64,000 nt of DNA from positions 1 to 64,000 of the forward strand of contig JBNMLP010000002.1 in NCBI GenBank assembly GCA_050874905.1. Direction: 5' to 3'. The DNA comes from NC2004 sp050874905. GTDB taxonomy: Bacteria; Bacillota; Clostridia; Lachnospirales; Lachnospiraceae. A program made the position numbers and the translations under genes. Each line of letters begins with the position of its first letter. Positions within the stretch are counted from its first letter, which is position 1. Shown in pieces: positions 43,222-52,094 of this stretch. Under the pieces are notes generated by a model, which was not told the origin of the DNA, made no database searches, and saw nothing but the letters and a program-made list of their open reading frames with translations.

Positions 43222-43253
43222 GACTGTTATAATCGTTTCGTTTATGTTACACT
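43220..43253 (+). promoter_or_regulatory. Candidate rnr promoter
   Basis: TTGACT at 43220-43225 overlaps the terminator T run. Either TATGTT (43243-43248, 17-bp spacer) or the extended -10 TGTTACACT (43245-43253) could serve as -10. Confidence 0.4.
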
Positions 43254-43300
43254 ATAGGTAGTAGCAAAACAAAAGAGGATAACAAAAAGGGGGAAGAACA

Positions 43301-45448
43301 ATGGATCAGCAATTAAACGATAAAAGAAAAGAAACGATCCTTTCCTTTATGCAGGAGGATCTATATAAACCAATGAAATTAAAGGAAATGGCATATTTCC
43401 TTCAGGTTGCAAATGAGGATCGCGGAGTGTTAAGAAAAGTTCTGACAGAGCTTACGGAGGAAGGTAGGATCGAGGTTGATTCCAAGGGACGCTACCATAT
43501 TCCGGAGAAAGGGACATATACCAGAATCTTTATCGGCAATGCCAAAGGATATGGTTTTGTGGAGATCGAAGGGGACAAGGAAGACATTTTCATTCCGGAA
43601 AGCAAGGTAAATGGTGCACTGCATGGAGATACTGTCCTTGCTAAGGTGACAGAAGAAAAGAGCGGCAAACGTTTAGAGGGTGTGATCACCAAAATCGTTG
43701 CCCGCGGTATGACGGAGGTCGTAGGTACCTTCCAAAAGAGCAAGAATTTTGGATTTGTTGTTGCGGATAACCACAAATTTACGAAAGACATTTTTATTCC
43801 GAAAGATCATACAATGAATGCAGTGGATGGACACAAGGTCGTTGTGAAGCTGACGAATTATGGAGAAAATGGTCAGAACCCGGAAGGGCATATCGTAGAG
43901 ATCTTAGGACATAAAAATGATCCGGGCGTTGATATTTTATCCATTATCCGTGCACTCGGTATTCCGATGGAATATCCGAAGCTTGTGATGAAGCAGGTGG
44001 AGTCTGTGCCGGAGGAGGTTGATCCAAAGGAAATTAGTGGAAGACTTGATCTGCGTGACTGGCAGATGGTGACGATCGATGGAGAGGACGCAAAGGATCT
44101 GGATGATGCGATCTCTTTGGTCAGAACAGAAAAGGGATACCGGCTCGGCGTGCATATTGCAGATGTCAGTCAGTATGTGACAGAAGGTTCTCCTTTGGAT
44201 AAAGAAGCGGTAAAACGTGGAACAAGTGTGTATCTGGTAGACCGTGTGATCCCGATGCTTCCGCATGCGCTTTCCAATGGAATCTGTTCTCTGAACCAGG
44301 GCGTAGACCGTCTGGCATTAAGCTGTATCATGGAGATCGACAAAAAGGGAAAGATTGTGGGACACCGCATTGCAGAGTCTGTACTCCGTATTGACCGCCG
44401 GATGAGTTATACCAGTGTAAAGAAGATCATTGAAGATCATGATCCGGAAGAATGTGAAAAATATAAAGACTTTGTACCGATGTTTGAGCTGATGCTGGAA
44501 TTATCCTTGCTGTTACGGGAACGTCGTACCAAACGTGGAGCGATCGATTTTGATTTCCCGGAGTCCAAGATCATTTTAAATGAAAAAGGAGTTCCGATCG
44601 AGATCAAACCGTATGAGCGCAACAGTGCCACCAAATTGATTGAGGACTTTATGCTGGCTGCCAATGAAACGATCGCAGAGGATTTCTTCTGGCAGGAGCT
44701 TCCATTTGTCTATCGTATTCATGAGAATCCGGATTCAGAAAAGCTGCTTAAATTGTCGGATATGTTAGCAAGCTTTGGTTACTTTATCAAAACCAATGGA
44801 GAAGAGGTTCATCCAAAAGAATTCCAGAAATTATTAAGTCAGATTTCCGGAACGAAGGAGGAACCGATGATCAGCCGTCTGACGCTTCGTTCCATGAAGC
44901 AGGCGCGGTATGCAACAGTATGCAGTGGACATTTTGGTCTGGCAGCAAAGTATTACTGTCACTTCACTTCACCGATCCGCCGCTATCCGGATCTGCAGAT
45001 CCATCGCATTATCAAGGAGAATCTGCATGGCAAGCTGAATCCAAAGCGGATCGAGCATTACGAGCGCATTTTAGATTCTGTGGCAGATAGCTGCAGTAAA
45101 AATGAGCGTCGGGCAGAGGAAGCAGAGCGTGAAGTAGATAAGCTCAAGAAGGTACAATATATGACAACGAAGATCGGGCAGGAATTTACCGGTACGATCT
45201 CTGGTATTACGTCCTGGGGTATGTATGTGGAACTGCCGGATACGGTCGAGGGCATGGTCAGTGTCAATTCCATGCTGGATGATTATTATTATTTTTCTGA
45301 GGAAGAATATAAGATGATCGGAAAGGATTCCAAAAAGACCTATCAATTAGGACAGAGTGTAACAATTAAAGTAGAAAATGCGGATATGGAAACAAGAACC
45401 ATAGACTTTTCTCTTGTGGAGGAAGACGCAGAACAGAAGGAGAATTAG
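43301..45448 (+). CDS. rnr: Ribonuclease R
   Basis: A processive 3'-5' exoribonuclease of 715 residues. Order: N-terminal helix-turn-helix-like region (1-65), two cold-shock (CSD) domains (about 70-215), the RNB catalytic domain (about 250-580) with DGEDAKDLDDAIS supplying the catalytic Asp cluster and FTSPIRRYPDLQIHR, and a C-terminal S1 domain (about 620-705). RNase R works on structured RNA and with tmRNA-SmpB in clearing non-stop mRNAs, whose genes follow directly. Confidence 0.97.
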   Translation: MDQQLNDKRKETILSFMQEDLYKPMKLKEMAYFLQVANEDRGVLRKVLTELTEEGRIEVDSKGRYHIPEKGTYTRIFIGNAKGYGFVEIEGDKEDIFIPESKVNGALHGDTVLAKVTEEKSGKRLEGVITKIVARGMTEVVGTFQKSKNFGFVVADNHKFTKDIFIPKDHTMNAVDGHKVVVKLTNYGENGQNPEGHIVEILGHKNDPGVDILSIIRALGIPMEYPKLVMKQVESVPEEVDPKEISGRLDLRDWQMVTIDGEDAKDLDDAISLVRTEKGYRLGVHIADVSQYVTEGSPLDKEAVKRGTSVYLVDRVIPMLPHALSNGICSLNQGVDRLALSCIMEIDKKGKIVGHRIAESVLRIDRRMSYTSVKKIIEDHDPEECEKYKDFVPMFELMLELSLLLRERRTKRGAIDFDFPESKIILNEKGVPIEIKPYERNSATKLIEDFMLAANETIAEDFFWQELPFVYRIHENPDSEKLLKLSDMLASFGYFIKTNGEEVHPKEFQKLLSQISGTKEEPMISRLTLRSMKQARYATVCSGHFGLAAKYYCHFTSPIRRYPDLQIHRIIKENLHGKLNPKRIEHYERILDSVADSCSKNERRAEEAEREVDKLKKVQYMTTKIGQEFTGTISGITSWGMYVELPDTVEGMVSVNSMLDDYYYFSEEEYKMIGKDSKKTYQLGQSVTIKVENADMETRTIDFSLVEEDAEQKEN

Positions 45449-45449
45449 G

Positions 45450-45920
45450 ATGGCGAAGCAGCATGGCGAGAAGTTGATCGCAAACAATAAAAAAGCCTAT
45501 CATGATTATTTTATAGAAGATAAATTTGAAGCCGGGATCGTGCTGGTCGGTACGGAGGTAAAATCTCTCCGTATGGGGCAGTGCAGCATCAAAGAAGCAT
45601 TTATTTCCGTGGATGATGGGGAAATTTTCATCCAGCGCATGCACATCAATCCTTATGAAAAAGGGAATATTTTTAATAAGGACCCATTGCGGAAACGAAA
45701 GCTTTTGCTGCACCGGGCAGAGATCAATAAGATCCTTGGAAAAGCAAAGGAAAAGGGATATACGATCGTTCCGTTAAAGGTTTATTTCAGTGGTTCTCTG
45801 GTAAAGATCGAGATCGCATTGGCGCGCGGTAAGAAATTATACGACAAGCGTGACAGCATTGCGAAAAAAGATCAGCAGCGGGAAGCACAGCGGGAATTTA
45901 AAATCCGTAATCTTGGATGA
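45450..45920 (+). CDS. smpB: SsrA-binding protein SmpB
   Basis: A 156-residue partner of tmRNA. Signatures: NNKKAYHDYFIEDKFEAGIVLVGTEVKSLR, PYEKGN, KLLLHRAEI, and the basic C-terminal tail with KKDQQREAQREFK. The ATG at 45450 comes one base after the rnr stop, with aaggag in the end of rnr; an upstream in-frame start at 45414 lies within rnr and is rejected. The ssrA gene begins 136 bases later. Confidence 0.97.
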   Translation: MAKQHGEKLIANNKKAYHDYFIEDKFEAGIVLVGTEVKSLRMGQCSIKEAFISVDDGEIFIQRMHINPYEKGNIFNKDPLRKRKLLLHRAEINKILGKAKEKGYTIVPLKVYFSGSLVKIEIALARGKKLYDKRDSIAKKDQQREAQREFKIRNLG

Positions 45921-45954
45921 TTTTTGAAAAAAGGGTTGATTTTTTTTCAAAAAT
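45920..45954 (+). terminator. A/T-rich hairpin after smpB
   Basis: The arm tttttgaaaaaa (45921-45932) pairs with ttttttcaaaaa (45942-45953). Its loop and right arm overlap the -35 of the ssrA promoter. A weak terminator at best. Confidence 0.45.
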
Positions 45955-45963
45955 GAGTATGAT
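45936..45963 (+). promoter_or_regulatory. ssrA promoter
   Basis: TTGATT (45936-45941), a 16-bp spacer, TATGAT (45958-45963). Transcription from here would give a precursor with about 85 extra bases at the 5' end, removed by RNase P. Confidence 0.5.
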
Positions 45964-46056
45964 GTAAGAATAGAAAAAAGAATGTCTGAACAGCAGACAT
46001 CTGTTTTCTTAATAAAACTGAAAAGCGGTCTTTTGCGTAATGTATGAGCTTTTTAT

Positions 46057-46400
46057 GGGCTAGTACTGGTTTCGACGGGGATGTTGAATTTGGAGCAGCC
46101 ATTCGTGGACTAGGACCACGTTAAAACTTAGAAATTAAATTTAAACGCTGAAGACAATTTAGCTTTAGCTGCCTAGTTGCAGCTTGTCGTGCCTGGGCGT
46201 CCCGCCACTCAGGGTCACGGCATCAAACCGGTGGGGAACTCTTGTGGTTAAGCTTTGCGCCGCAAGAAGCACGATGAAGCTACTAAGAATGGAAGCTTGT
46301 CAATAGGCGTCTGTTTGAGGGAATGTTAAAGTATTGACTGTAATGGGAGATACTCTGATGGATGTGTTTTCGGACATGGGTTCGATTCCCATCTGGTCCA
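46057..46400 (+). ncRNA. ssrA: Transfer-messenger RNA (tmRNA)
   Basis: A 344-base tmRNA. The 5' end gggctag pairs with ctggtcc at the 3' end (two G-U pairs) to form the tRNA-like acceptor stem, with discriminator A at 46400. The T arm ggttcgattcc region is at about 46379-46390, and the 5' part holds the conserved ggtttcgacgggg. The tag reading frame is at 46147-46176: GCT GAA GAC AAT TTA GCT TTA GCT GCC TAG, tag AEDNLALAA, ending in the usual protease signal ALAA. Pseudoknot regions follow. CCA is not encoded (the next bases are CTT). Rescues stalled ribosomes with SmpB. Confidence 0.95.
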
Positions 46401-46412
46401 CTTTTGTGGCAT

Positions 46413-46445
46413 AAGCCTTTCGATCGCGGTCGAAGGGCTTTTTTA
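46413..46445 (+). terminator. Terminator of ssrA
   Basis: The arm aagcctttcgat (46413-46424) pairs with gtcgaagggctt (46429-46440, with G-U pairs), followed by a T run. Confidence 0.85.
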
Positions 46446-46465
46446 CGAATGGAAAGGAGAAGATC

Positions 46466-47764
46466 ATGCAGCGATTACATATGAGAGCACCGGGACACTG
46501 GATCAATGATCCAAACGGTCTTATTTATTATAAAGGACAGTATCATATTTTTTATCAGTATTTTCCCTATGATACGATATGGGGACGGATGCATTGGGGG
46601 CATGCGGTAAGCAAGGATCTGGTGCATTATGAGCACAAGGACATTGCGCTTTATCCGAGCTGTACGGAGGATCAGGATGGCTGTTTTTCCGGATGCAGTG
46701 TCGAAAAGGATGGCAGACTGCATTTGTTCTATACCGGGGTACGATATCTGGATCATGCACCAAAGAATACCAACTGTTATGGAGAAAAGGGATTTGTGGC
46801 AGCACAGCTTCTGACTACTTCTGAAGATGGCATAACCTTTCCAATACAGAACAAAGAGGTGATCCTTCCTACTTTTGCGCCGGGAGAAGTGGGAGATGCG
46901 ATGAATACCAGAGATCCGTTTGTATTTTCCTGTGAGGGAAGCTATTTCATGCTGCTGGGCAGTGTGAAAGAGGGACAGGGAGCACTCCTGTTTTATAAAA
47001 GTGAGGATTTGAAAAACTGGAGTTTTCAAAATATTGTAAGTACGCCGGAGATGGGGACGATTCTGGAGTGTCCGAATCTGTTTTGCATCGAAAACGAATG
47101 GTATCTGATGTATTCTCCAATGGAATATTATGAGGGTGAAAATCACGCCTTTGTAGTAAAGGTTTCCTTTGATCCGACAACCTGTGAACTGGAGTTTTTG
47201 GAAGAACCACATCTGCTGGATGAAGGACTTTTGCTTTACGCACCGCAGACATTTTTGGATGAAAATGGCAGGCAGACCGTGTTGTCGTGGATTCGCATGG
47301 AAGAACCGATCGATGGAGCCATCGGCATGTTTACGATCCCACGTCAGTTTGTAGTTGAACATGGTACCCTGCGAACGAAGCCACATGAAAATGTGATGCA
47401 GTTTTTTGACTGTGAACTGCCGGTTTCCAAGCTTACTGTACCGGGACAGTACCGGCTTCAACTTTCCATGAAGGAAGGAGAAACGCTCAATCTGTTCGGA
47501 TATGAAATATCAATGGAGGCGGGGAAACTCTGTTTTGACAGAGGACGCGTCATGGGTCATGTTTCGACAGAGAAAACGAGGGCATATGTGGCGGTAACGG
47601 AAAAGGAAGTGGCACTTACTGTATTTCTGGACGAGCATTGTATCGAAACCTATATCGGGGACGGAGCAGCCGTTGTCACACATATTGTGTATGAATGGCA
47701 GTCTGCACTTCGGCTCCCGGAGCAAAAAAAGGTTGCGCTATTTGGCATAAAAGAGTATATTTAA
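46466..47764 (+). CDS. Glycoside hydrolase family 32 enzyme (sucrose-6-phosphate hydrolase / fructosidase)
   Basis: A 432-residue cytosolic enzyme, no signal peptide. The GH32 nucleophile motif is HWINDPNG (residues 11-18), the transition-state stabiliser is in NTRDPFVF and the acid/base Glu in ECPNLF. After the five-bladed propeller (to about 300) comes a shortened C-terminal beta sandwich. It cuts fructose from sucrose, sucrose-6-phosphate or fructo-oligosaccharides. There is no transporter or regulator gene next to it, so its substrate source is not shown. RBS aaaggagaag. It follows the tmRNA terminator and probably relies on an unseen promoter or read-through. Confidence 0.92.
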   Translation: MQRLHMRAPGHWINDPNGLIYYKGQYHIFYQYFPYDTIWGRMHWGHAVSKDLVHYEHKDIALYPSCTEDQDGCFSGCSVEKDGRLHLFYTGVRYLDHAPKNTNCYGEKGFVAAQLLTTSEDGITFPIQNKEVILPTFAPGEVGDAMNTRDPFVFSCEGSYFMLLGSVKEGQGALLFYKSEDLKNWSFQNIVSTPEMGTILECPNLFCIENEWYLMYSPMEYYEGENHAFVVKVSFDPTTCELEFLEEPHLLDEGLLLYAPQTFLDENGRQTVLSWIRMEEPIDGAIGMFTIPRQFVVEHGTLRTKPHENVMQFFDCELPVSKLTVPGQYRLQLSMKEGETLNLFGYEISMEAGKLCFDRGRVMGHVSTEKTRAYVAVTEKEVALTVFLDEHCIETYIGDGAAVVTHIVYEWQSALRLPEQKKVALFGIKEYI

Positions 47765-47797
47765 AGGGTACGTTTATAGCAAAAACGGAGGGAGAAA

Positions 47798-48352
47798 ATG
47801 AACATGAAAAAGATAATGATTACTGTATTGATGACAACATTACTGCTGGTTTCTTTTGCCGGTTGTGGAAAGAAAGAGGAGGATCTGGTACAGGCTGATC
47901 TGGTCAAGTATATTGAGACAGATCTTGCAGGGATCAAAAACGAGGAGACTGCTGCGATTAACCGTTATAACGAAGTGTCTTCCCAGGTTGCTTCCATGGA
48001 GCGAAAAGACATCATTGCAGCATTTGATAATGAGATCATTCCAAATTATACGACATTTTATAATAACCTGTTAAATGTAAAACCGTCGACTGCCGAGGTT
48101 ACCGCATTAAAGCAGACCTATGCAGACGGTGCAAAGCTTCAGTTGGACGGGCTTACCGCACTGGCACAGGCGATCAAGGACAACAACAGCGAAGCCGCAG
48201 TAGCTGCCAATGAGACCATTTCACAGGGAAAAACAAAGATTGAGGAGCATCGTGCCAATGTGTTAGATCTTGCTTCCAAACATAATGTGACAGTAAAAAC
48301 CTCTGCTGCAGAGCAGACATCAGGGGCTGAAACAACAGAAGCAGCACAGTAA
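47798..48352 (+). CDS. Small lipoprotein of unknown function
   Basis: A 184-residue protein. The N-terminus MNMKKIMITVLMTTLLLVSFAGC is a lipoprotein signal peptide with lipobox SFAGC, Cys22 or 23 being lipidated. The mature part is almost all helical and rich in Asn, Glu and Ala, with a Thr/Glu tail. I recognise no named family. RBS cggagggag; an alternative ATG two codons later (47804) is possible. It precedes a membrane protein gene by 16 bases and may share its transcript. Confidence 0.8.
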   Translation: MNMKKIMITVLMTTLLLVSFAGCGKKEEDLVQADLVKYIETDLAGIKNEETAAINRYNEVSSQVASMERKDIIAAFDNEIIPNYTTFYNNLLNVKPSTAEVTALKQTYADGAKLQLDGLTALAQAIKDNNSEAAVAANETISQGKTKIEEHRANVLDLASKHNVTVKTSAAEQTSGAETTEAAQ

Positions 48353-48368
48353 GTTTTGAGGGTTTCTT

Positions 48369-48938
48369 ATGGAATTATTTTATGTAGATGGATTTGCATT
48401 TTCTACAAAAGAGGAATACAATCTGGCATCGCATGAAGCGAAAAATGTTTCCTCTATCCGCGCACAGCTCAACTGGGAAAATAAAGACAGTGTGATGCTT
48501 GTTTACCGGCGGCTGGCGGCGAAAGGAATTTTTGTGACTCCGGTTGGACTTTCCTTTATCAAAGAGCTGCGCACCGTACTGGTCGAGCGTTTTTCCGTAG
48601 AAGAATCCAGTCTTCCGATGATCCGTGTGGTTGATCGTAAGACAAAGGGACGGGATCAGGACAGCTTTACAAAGGAACAGCTTTTAAAGGATAATCAGAA
48701 GAAGGAAGGACAGCTCCGGTGCCGGATGATTGTGATCGTCGGTCTGATCCTTGTGATCATTGGAATGTTTGCGGTAACACTTTTCTCACCGAATTCCAAT
48801 TATTATCACACGAAGGAGAAGGTACTTGATCAGTATTCGTCGTGGGAGGAGCAGTTGAACAAACGGGAGAAAAAGATCCGGGAGAAAGAGGAACAGCTTG
48901 GGATCACTCCGGATGAAGATGCCGAAGAAACAAAGTAA
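48369..48938 (+). CDS. Conserved-looking single-pass membrane protein, unknown function
   Basis: A 189-residue protein. Residues 1-110 are a soluble domain that begins MELFYVDGFAFSTKEEY and ends in a Lys-rich region; residues about 118-140 are a membrane helix (MIVIVGLILVIIGMFAVTLF); residues 150-189 are a charged coiled-coil-like tail (EEQLNKREKKIREKEEQL). I do not recognise it. The RBS is poor (gagggtttctt). It lies between a lipoprotein gene and a two-component system, perhaps one envelope-linked unit. Confidence 0.72.
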   Translation: MELFYVDGFAFSTKEEYNLASHEAKNVSSIRAQLNWENKDSVMLVYRRLAAKGIFVTPVGLSFIKELRTVLVERFSVEESSLPMIRVVDRKTKGRDQDSFTKEQLLKDNQKKEGQLRCRMIVIVGLILVIIGMFAVTLFSPNSNYYHTKEKVLDQYSSWEEQLNKREKKIREKEEQLGITPDEDAEETK

Positions 48939-48979
48939 GAAATCAGAACAGGATTCACAGATTAGTCATATTCCTTTGC

Positions 48980-48985
48980 TACACT
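48980..48985 (+). promoter_or_regulatory. Extended -10 promoter of the two-component system
   Basis: TGCTACACT gives an extended -10 (TACACT at 48980-48985). The region at the -35 distance is poor. It lies 44 bases before the response regulator start. Confidence 0.45.
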
Positions 48986-49028
48986 AAACAAGCATTGGAA
49001 TATGATTTTTTTATAGGAGGATGGGACA

Positions 49029-49715
49029 ATGAAAGAATGCAAAGTATTAGTCGTAGACGACGAATCAAGAATGCGTAAACTCGTAAAAGACTTTTTGGTG
49101 AAAAAGGATTTTGAAGTATTAGAAGCCGCAGACGGTGAGCAGGCGATTGAAGTATTCTTTGCAGATAAAAGCATTGATCTGGTCATTTTAGACGTGATGA
49201 TGCCAAAGATGGATGGCTGGGAAGTATGTAAGGAGATCCGCCAGTATTCCAAAGTGCCGATCATTATGCTGACTGCCAAATCAGACGAGCGGGATGAACT
49301 GCTGGGATTTGAGCTTGGTGTAGATGAATACATATCCAAGCCGTTCAGTCCAAAGATTTTAGTGGCTCGTGTAGAGGCGATCTTACGACGCTCCGGCAAT
49401 GCAGTCGGTAACGAAAAGCTTTCGGCAGGCGGCATCGAACTGGATGTGCAGGCGCATGAAGTACGGCTGGATGGTGAGCTGATCGAATTAAGCTACAAGG
49501 AATTTGAGCTGCTTCACTATTTCATTATCAATCAGGGTGTAGCATTAAGTCGGGAAAAGATTTTAAATAACGTATGGAATTATGATTATTTTGGTGATGC
49601 CAGAACGATCGATACACATGTAAAGAAACTGCGTTCTAAGTTAGGTGCCAAAGGAGAGTACATTAAGACGATCTGGGGCATGGGATACAAATTCGAGGTG
49701 ACAGATATTGCGTAA
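49029..49715 (+). CDS. OmpR/PhoB-family response regulator
   Basis: A 228-residue DNA-binding regulator. The receiver domain (1-118) has VVDDESRMRK, the phospho-acceptor Asp in VILDVMMPKMDGW, the Thr/Ser position in MLTAKSDE and Lys in SKPFSP. The winged-helix domain (about 130-225) ends YIKTIWGMGYKFE as in PhoB relatives. RBS ataggagg. It overlaps the sensor kinase gene by 8 bases. Signal and targets unknown. Confidence 0.95.
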   Translation: MKECKVLVVDDESRMRKLVKDFLVKKDFEVLEAADGEQAIEVFFADKSIDLVILDVMMPKMDGWEVCKEIRQYSKVPIIMLTAKSDERDELLGFELGVDEYISKPFSPKILVARVEAILRRSGNAVGNEKLSAGGIELDVQAHEVRLDGELIELSYKEFELLHYFIINQGVALSREKILNNVWNYDYFGDARTIDTHVKKLRSKLGAKGEYIKTIWGMGYKFEVTDIA

Positions 49716-51300
49716 ACAAACAGAAACGAAGTGCAAGCCTTTTCATTCTATCCGCGCAAAGCTGACGCTGACGCTGATGTGTGTGATGGGAATCTGGATG
49801 CTTTTAACATGGCTGATGTGCATGATCTTTCTGGAGAAATTCTATATGCAGAAGGTGGAGCAGATCCTCAAAGATTCCTATAACACGATCAATAAAATGG
49901 TTGGAGATTCAGATGATGTCTACAACATTTTATCAAAGAATTATTACACGGATAACAATATCGATGTCGTAATCGGAACCTTTGTCAATAATACCACGGT
50001 CAATCTGGATTATTCCACGTCAAGTGAAGGGTATATGGGATATGCCAGTATGGAGAAGCTGTTCCAGCTTGCGGCAAATGTACAGGCGAGCGAAGGCGAG
50101 GAGTGGCAGTTTAACGATTCCTATACGGAGAAAGAAAAAGGCTCCTATATTTTACAGAAAAACCATGACAATCACACTTCCTCCGATTATCTGAATCTGA
50201 TCGGAACGCTCGATAATGGACATGTGATCGTGATCCAGACTCCGGTCGAAAGTATCCGGCGGAGTGCGATGATCAGTAATACTTTTTTGGGATATATCGG
50301 TATTTTTGTGACATTGCTCGGATGCATTTTCATGTTCTTTATCAGTAACAACTATTCGCGTCCGATCCATCAGATGGCTGTGATCGCAAAGCGGATGAGT
50401 GATCTTGATTTTAAGGCGAAGGTATCTCATTTCAGTAACGATGAGATCGGAGAGCTGGGACACAGCATGAATGATCTGGCGGACAAGCTGGAAATGACGA
50501 TCTCCGAGTTAAAAACCGCTAACAATGAATTGCGCAAGGATATTGACCGGAAGACGCAGATCGATGAGATGCGAAAGGAATTTTTATCCCATGTATCGCA
50601 TGAATTAAAGACACCGATCGCGCTGGTGCAGGGCTATGCAGAAGGTCTGAAGGATAACATTTTAGATGACGAGGAAAGCAAAGAGTTTTACTGTGATGTC
50701 ATTATTGATGAAGCAGATAAGATGAACAAAATGGTACGAAAGCTGTTAGCGTTAAATGAGCTGGAATTTGGTACAGATCAGGTACAGATCGAGCACTTTA
50801 ACTTATCCGAGCTGATCAAAAATGTTGTGGAGCAGTCCGGCATTATGATCCAGAAGCAGAATGCGGATGTGCGTCTTGAGATTGATCCGGATATCTGGGT
50901 CTGGGCAGATGAGTTTAAGATTGAAGCAGTTGTGACTAATTATCTGACAAATGCACTTAATCATTTGTCAAAAGATGGCTACATTTTGATCAATATGATG
51001 CGCCGAGAGCATGATGTACGTGTTTATGTATATAACACAGGGGAACCGATTCCAGAGGAAGACATTGATAAATTATGGATCAAATTCTACAAAGTAGATA
51101 AAGCAAGAACGCGGGAATATGGTGGAAATGGTATCGGACTTTCCATTGTTGCTGCGACAATGCAGGCACACGGTAAGGAGTATGGAGTAGAGAATGTGGA
51201 AGGCGGTGTCCGTTTTTACTTCGATCTGGATACGGAAAATGATACTAACTGTGATGGCAGCTTAGAGGAGAAATCACGGGAAGAAACCGAACAGATCTAA
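49708..51300 (+). CDS. Sensor histidine kinase (HAMP, HisKA, HATPase)
   Basis: A 530-residue membrane kinase. Two membrane segments (about 20-46 and 190-215) flank an extracellular sensor domain of about 140 residues with no recognised fold. Then come a HAMP linker (about 216-270), a HisKA domain with the phospho-His in FLSHVSHELKTP, and an ATPase domain with NYLTNALNH (N box) and GGNGIGLSIV (G box). Start codon TTG at 49708, within the end of the response regulator gene. The C-terminus carries an acidic extension. Confidence 0.94.
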   Translation: MRKQTETKCKPFHSIRAKLTLTLMCVMGIWMLLTWLMCMIFLEKFYMQKVEQILKDSYNTINKMVGDSDDVYNILSKNYYTDNNIDVVIGTFVNNTTVNLDYSTSSEGYMGYASMEKLFQLAANVQASEGEEWQFNDSYTEKEKGSYILQKNHDNHTSSDYLNLIGTLDNGHVIVIQTPVESIRRSAMISNTFLGYIGIFVTLLGCIFMFFISNNYSRPIHQMAVIAKRMSDLDFKAKVSHFSNDEIGELGHSMNDLADKLEMTISELKTANNELRKDIDRKTQIDEMRKEFLSHVSHELKTPIALVQGYAEGLKDNILDDEESKEFYCDVIIDEADKMNKMVRKLLALNELEFGTDQVQIEHFNLSELIKNVVEQSGIMIQKQNADVRLEIDPDIWVWADEFKIEAVVTNYLTNALNHLSKDGYILINMMRREHDVRVYVYNTGEPIPEEDIDKLWIKFYKVDKARTREYGGNGIGLSIVAATMQAHGKEYGVENVEGGVRFYFDLDTENDTNCDGSLEEKSREETEQI

Positions 51301-51311
51301 CCTATCTCATC

Positions 51312-51339
51312 TTGCTATCTTTGGTTATTAGTGGTAAAA
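51312..51339 (+). promoter_or_regulatory. Promoter of the lipoprotein-cheV genes
   Basis: TTGCTA (51312-51317), a 16-bp spacer, TAAAAT (51334-51339) with a TGG extended -10. Confidence 0.55.
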
Positions 51340-51369
51340 TAAAGAAGATCATTGTATAGGAGGGGGATT

Positions 51370-52065
51370 ATGAAAAAAACATTTCAAGCAGCGTTATTGA
51401 TCGGTTTGGTACTGTTTTGTGCCGGATGTGGAAAGGATACACTGACAGAAGAACAAAACGACCTGATTGCCCAATATGCCGCAAACCAGGTTCTTCAGAA
51501 TAATCCGAATTACGATGACCGACTGGTTACAACAGAAGCTCCGGATGCCAGTGCAGATGCAGTGACTACAACACAGCAGAGTGCAACCACACAGGAAACT
51601 TCACAGGATGCATCGGCTGATACAGCTGCTGAGGCAACCACACAGGAATCTGTTGTGGATCTTTCCAAGGTTTATGCAAAAGAAAAGTTTCAAGTGAAAT
51701 ATCGTGGGTATAAGGTTGTAAAACGCTATCAGGATTCTAACCAGAACAGTCTGGACGTAGAACCGACAGAAGGTGGCAGCCTGCTTGCAGTAGAGTTCCG
51801 TGTATCAAATCAGACGGACAAAACAGTGACTACCGATCTTTTGGATGCCGGGTATCAGTACACGCTGCATACCGACAGCAAGACAGTGGAGCCGATGCTT
51901 ACGATCTTAGAGAGTGATTTAAGCTCTTTGCAGATGAAATTAAAGCCGGGACAGAAAAAGACAGCGGTATTACTCTTTGAGATTCCAAAAGGTGCCAAAA
52001 AACCACTTAATTATCAGTTGGATATCACCAAAGGATCAGATACTACTACAATTGAGTTGCAATAA
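51370..52065 (+). CDS. Lipoprotein with Thr-rich linker and beta-rich C-terminal domain
   Basis: A 231-residue protein. The signal peptide KKTFQAALLIGLVLFCAGC has the lipobox FCAGC. Residues about 50-100 are a Thr/Ala/Gln-rich, probably disordered spacer. Residues about 110-231 look like an Ig-type beta domain with LAVEFRVSNQTDKTV and KPGQKKTAVLLFEIPKGA, similar to DUF4352-type domains of Firmicute lipoproteins. The ATG at 51370 follows aggaggggg. Function unknown; 29 bases before cheV. Confidence 0.8.
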   Translation: MKKTFQAALLIGLVLFCAGCGKDTLTEEQNDLIAQYAANQVLQNNPNYDDRLVTTEAPDASADAVTTTQQSATTQETSQDASADTAAEATTQESVVDLSKVYAKEKFQVKYRGYKVVKRYQDSNQNSLDVEPTEGGSLLAVEFRVSNQTDKTVTTDLLDAGYQYTLHTDSKTVEPMLTILESDLSSLQMKLKPGQKKTAVLLFEIPKGAKKPLNYQLDITKGSDTTTIELQ

Positions 52066-52094
52066 AAGAACAGGATCAGCGGGAGGTTGAACAC

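Noticed and set aside
46475..47461. A 328-residue open frame on the - strand opposite the GH32 gene
   Set aside because: The + strand frame has all GH32 motifs; the opposite frame has no RBS, no family match and an unlikely composition.
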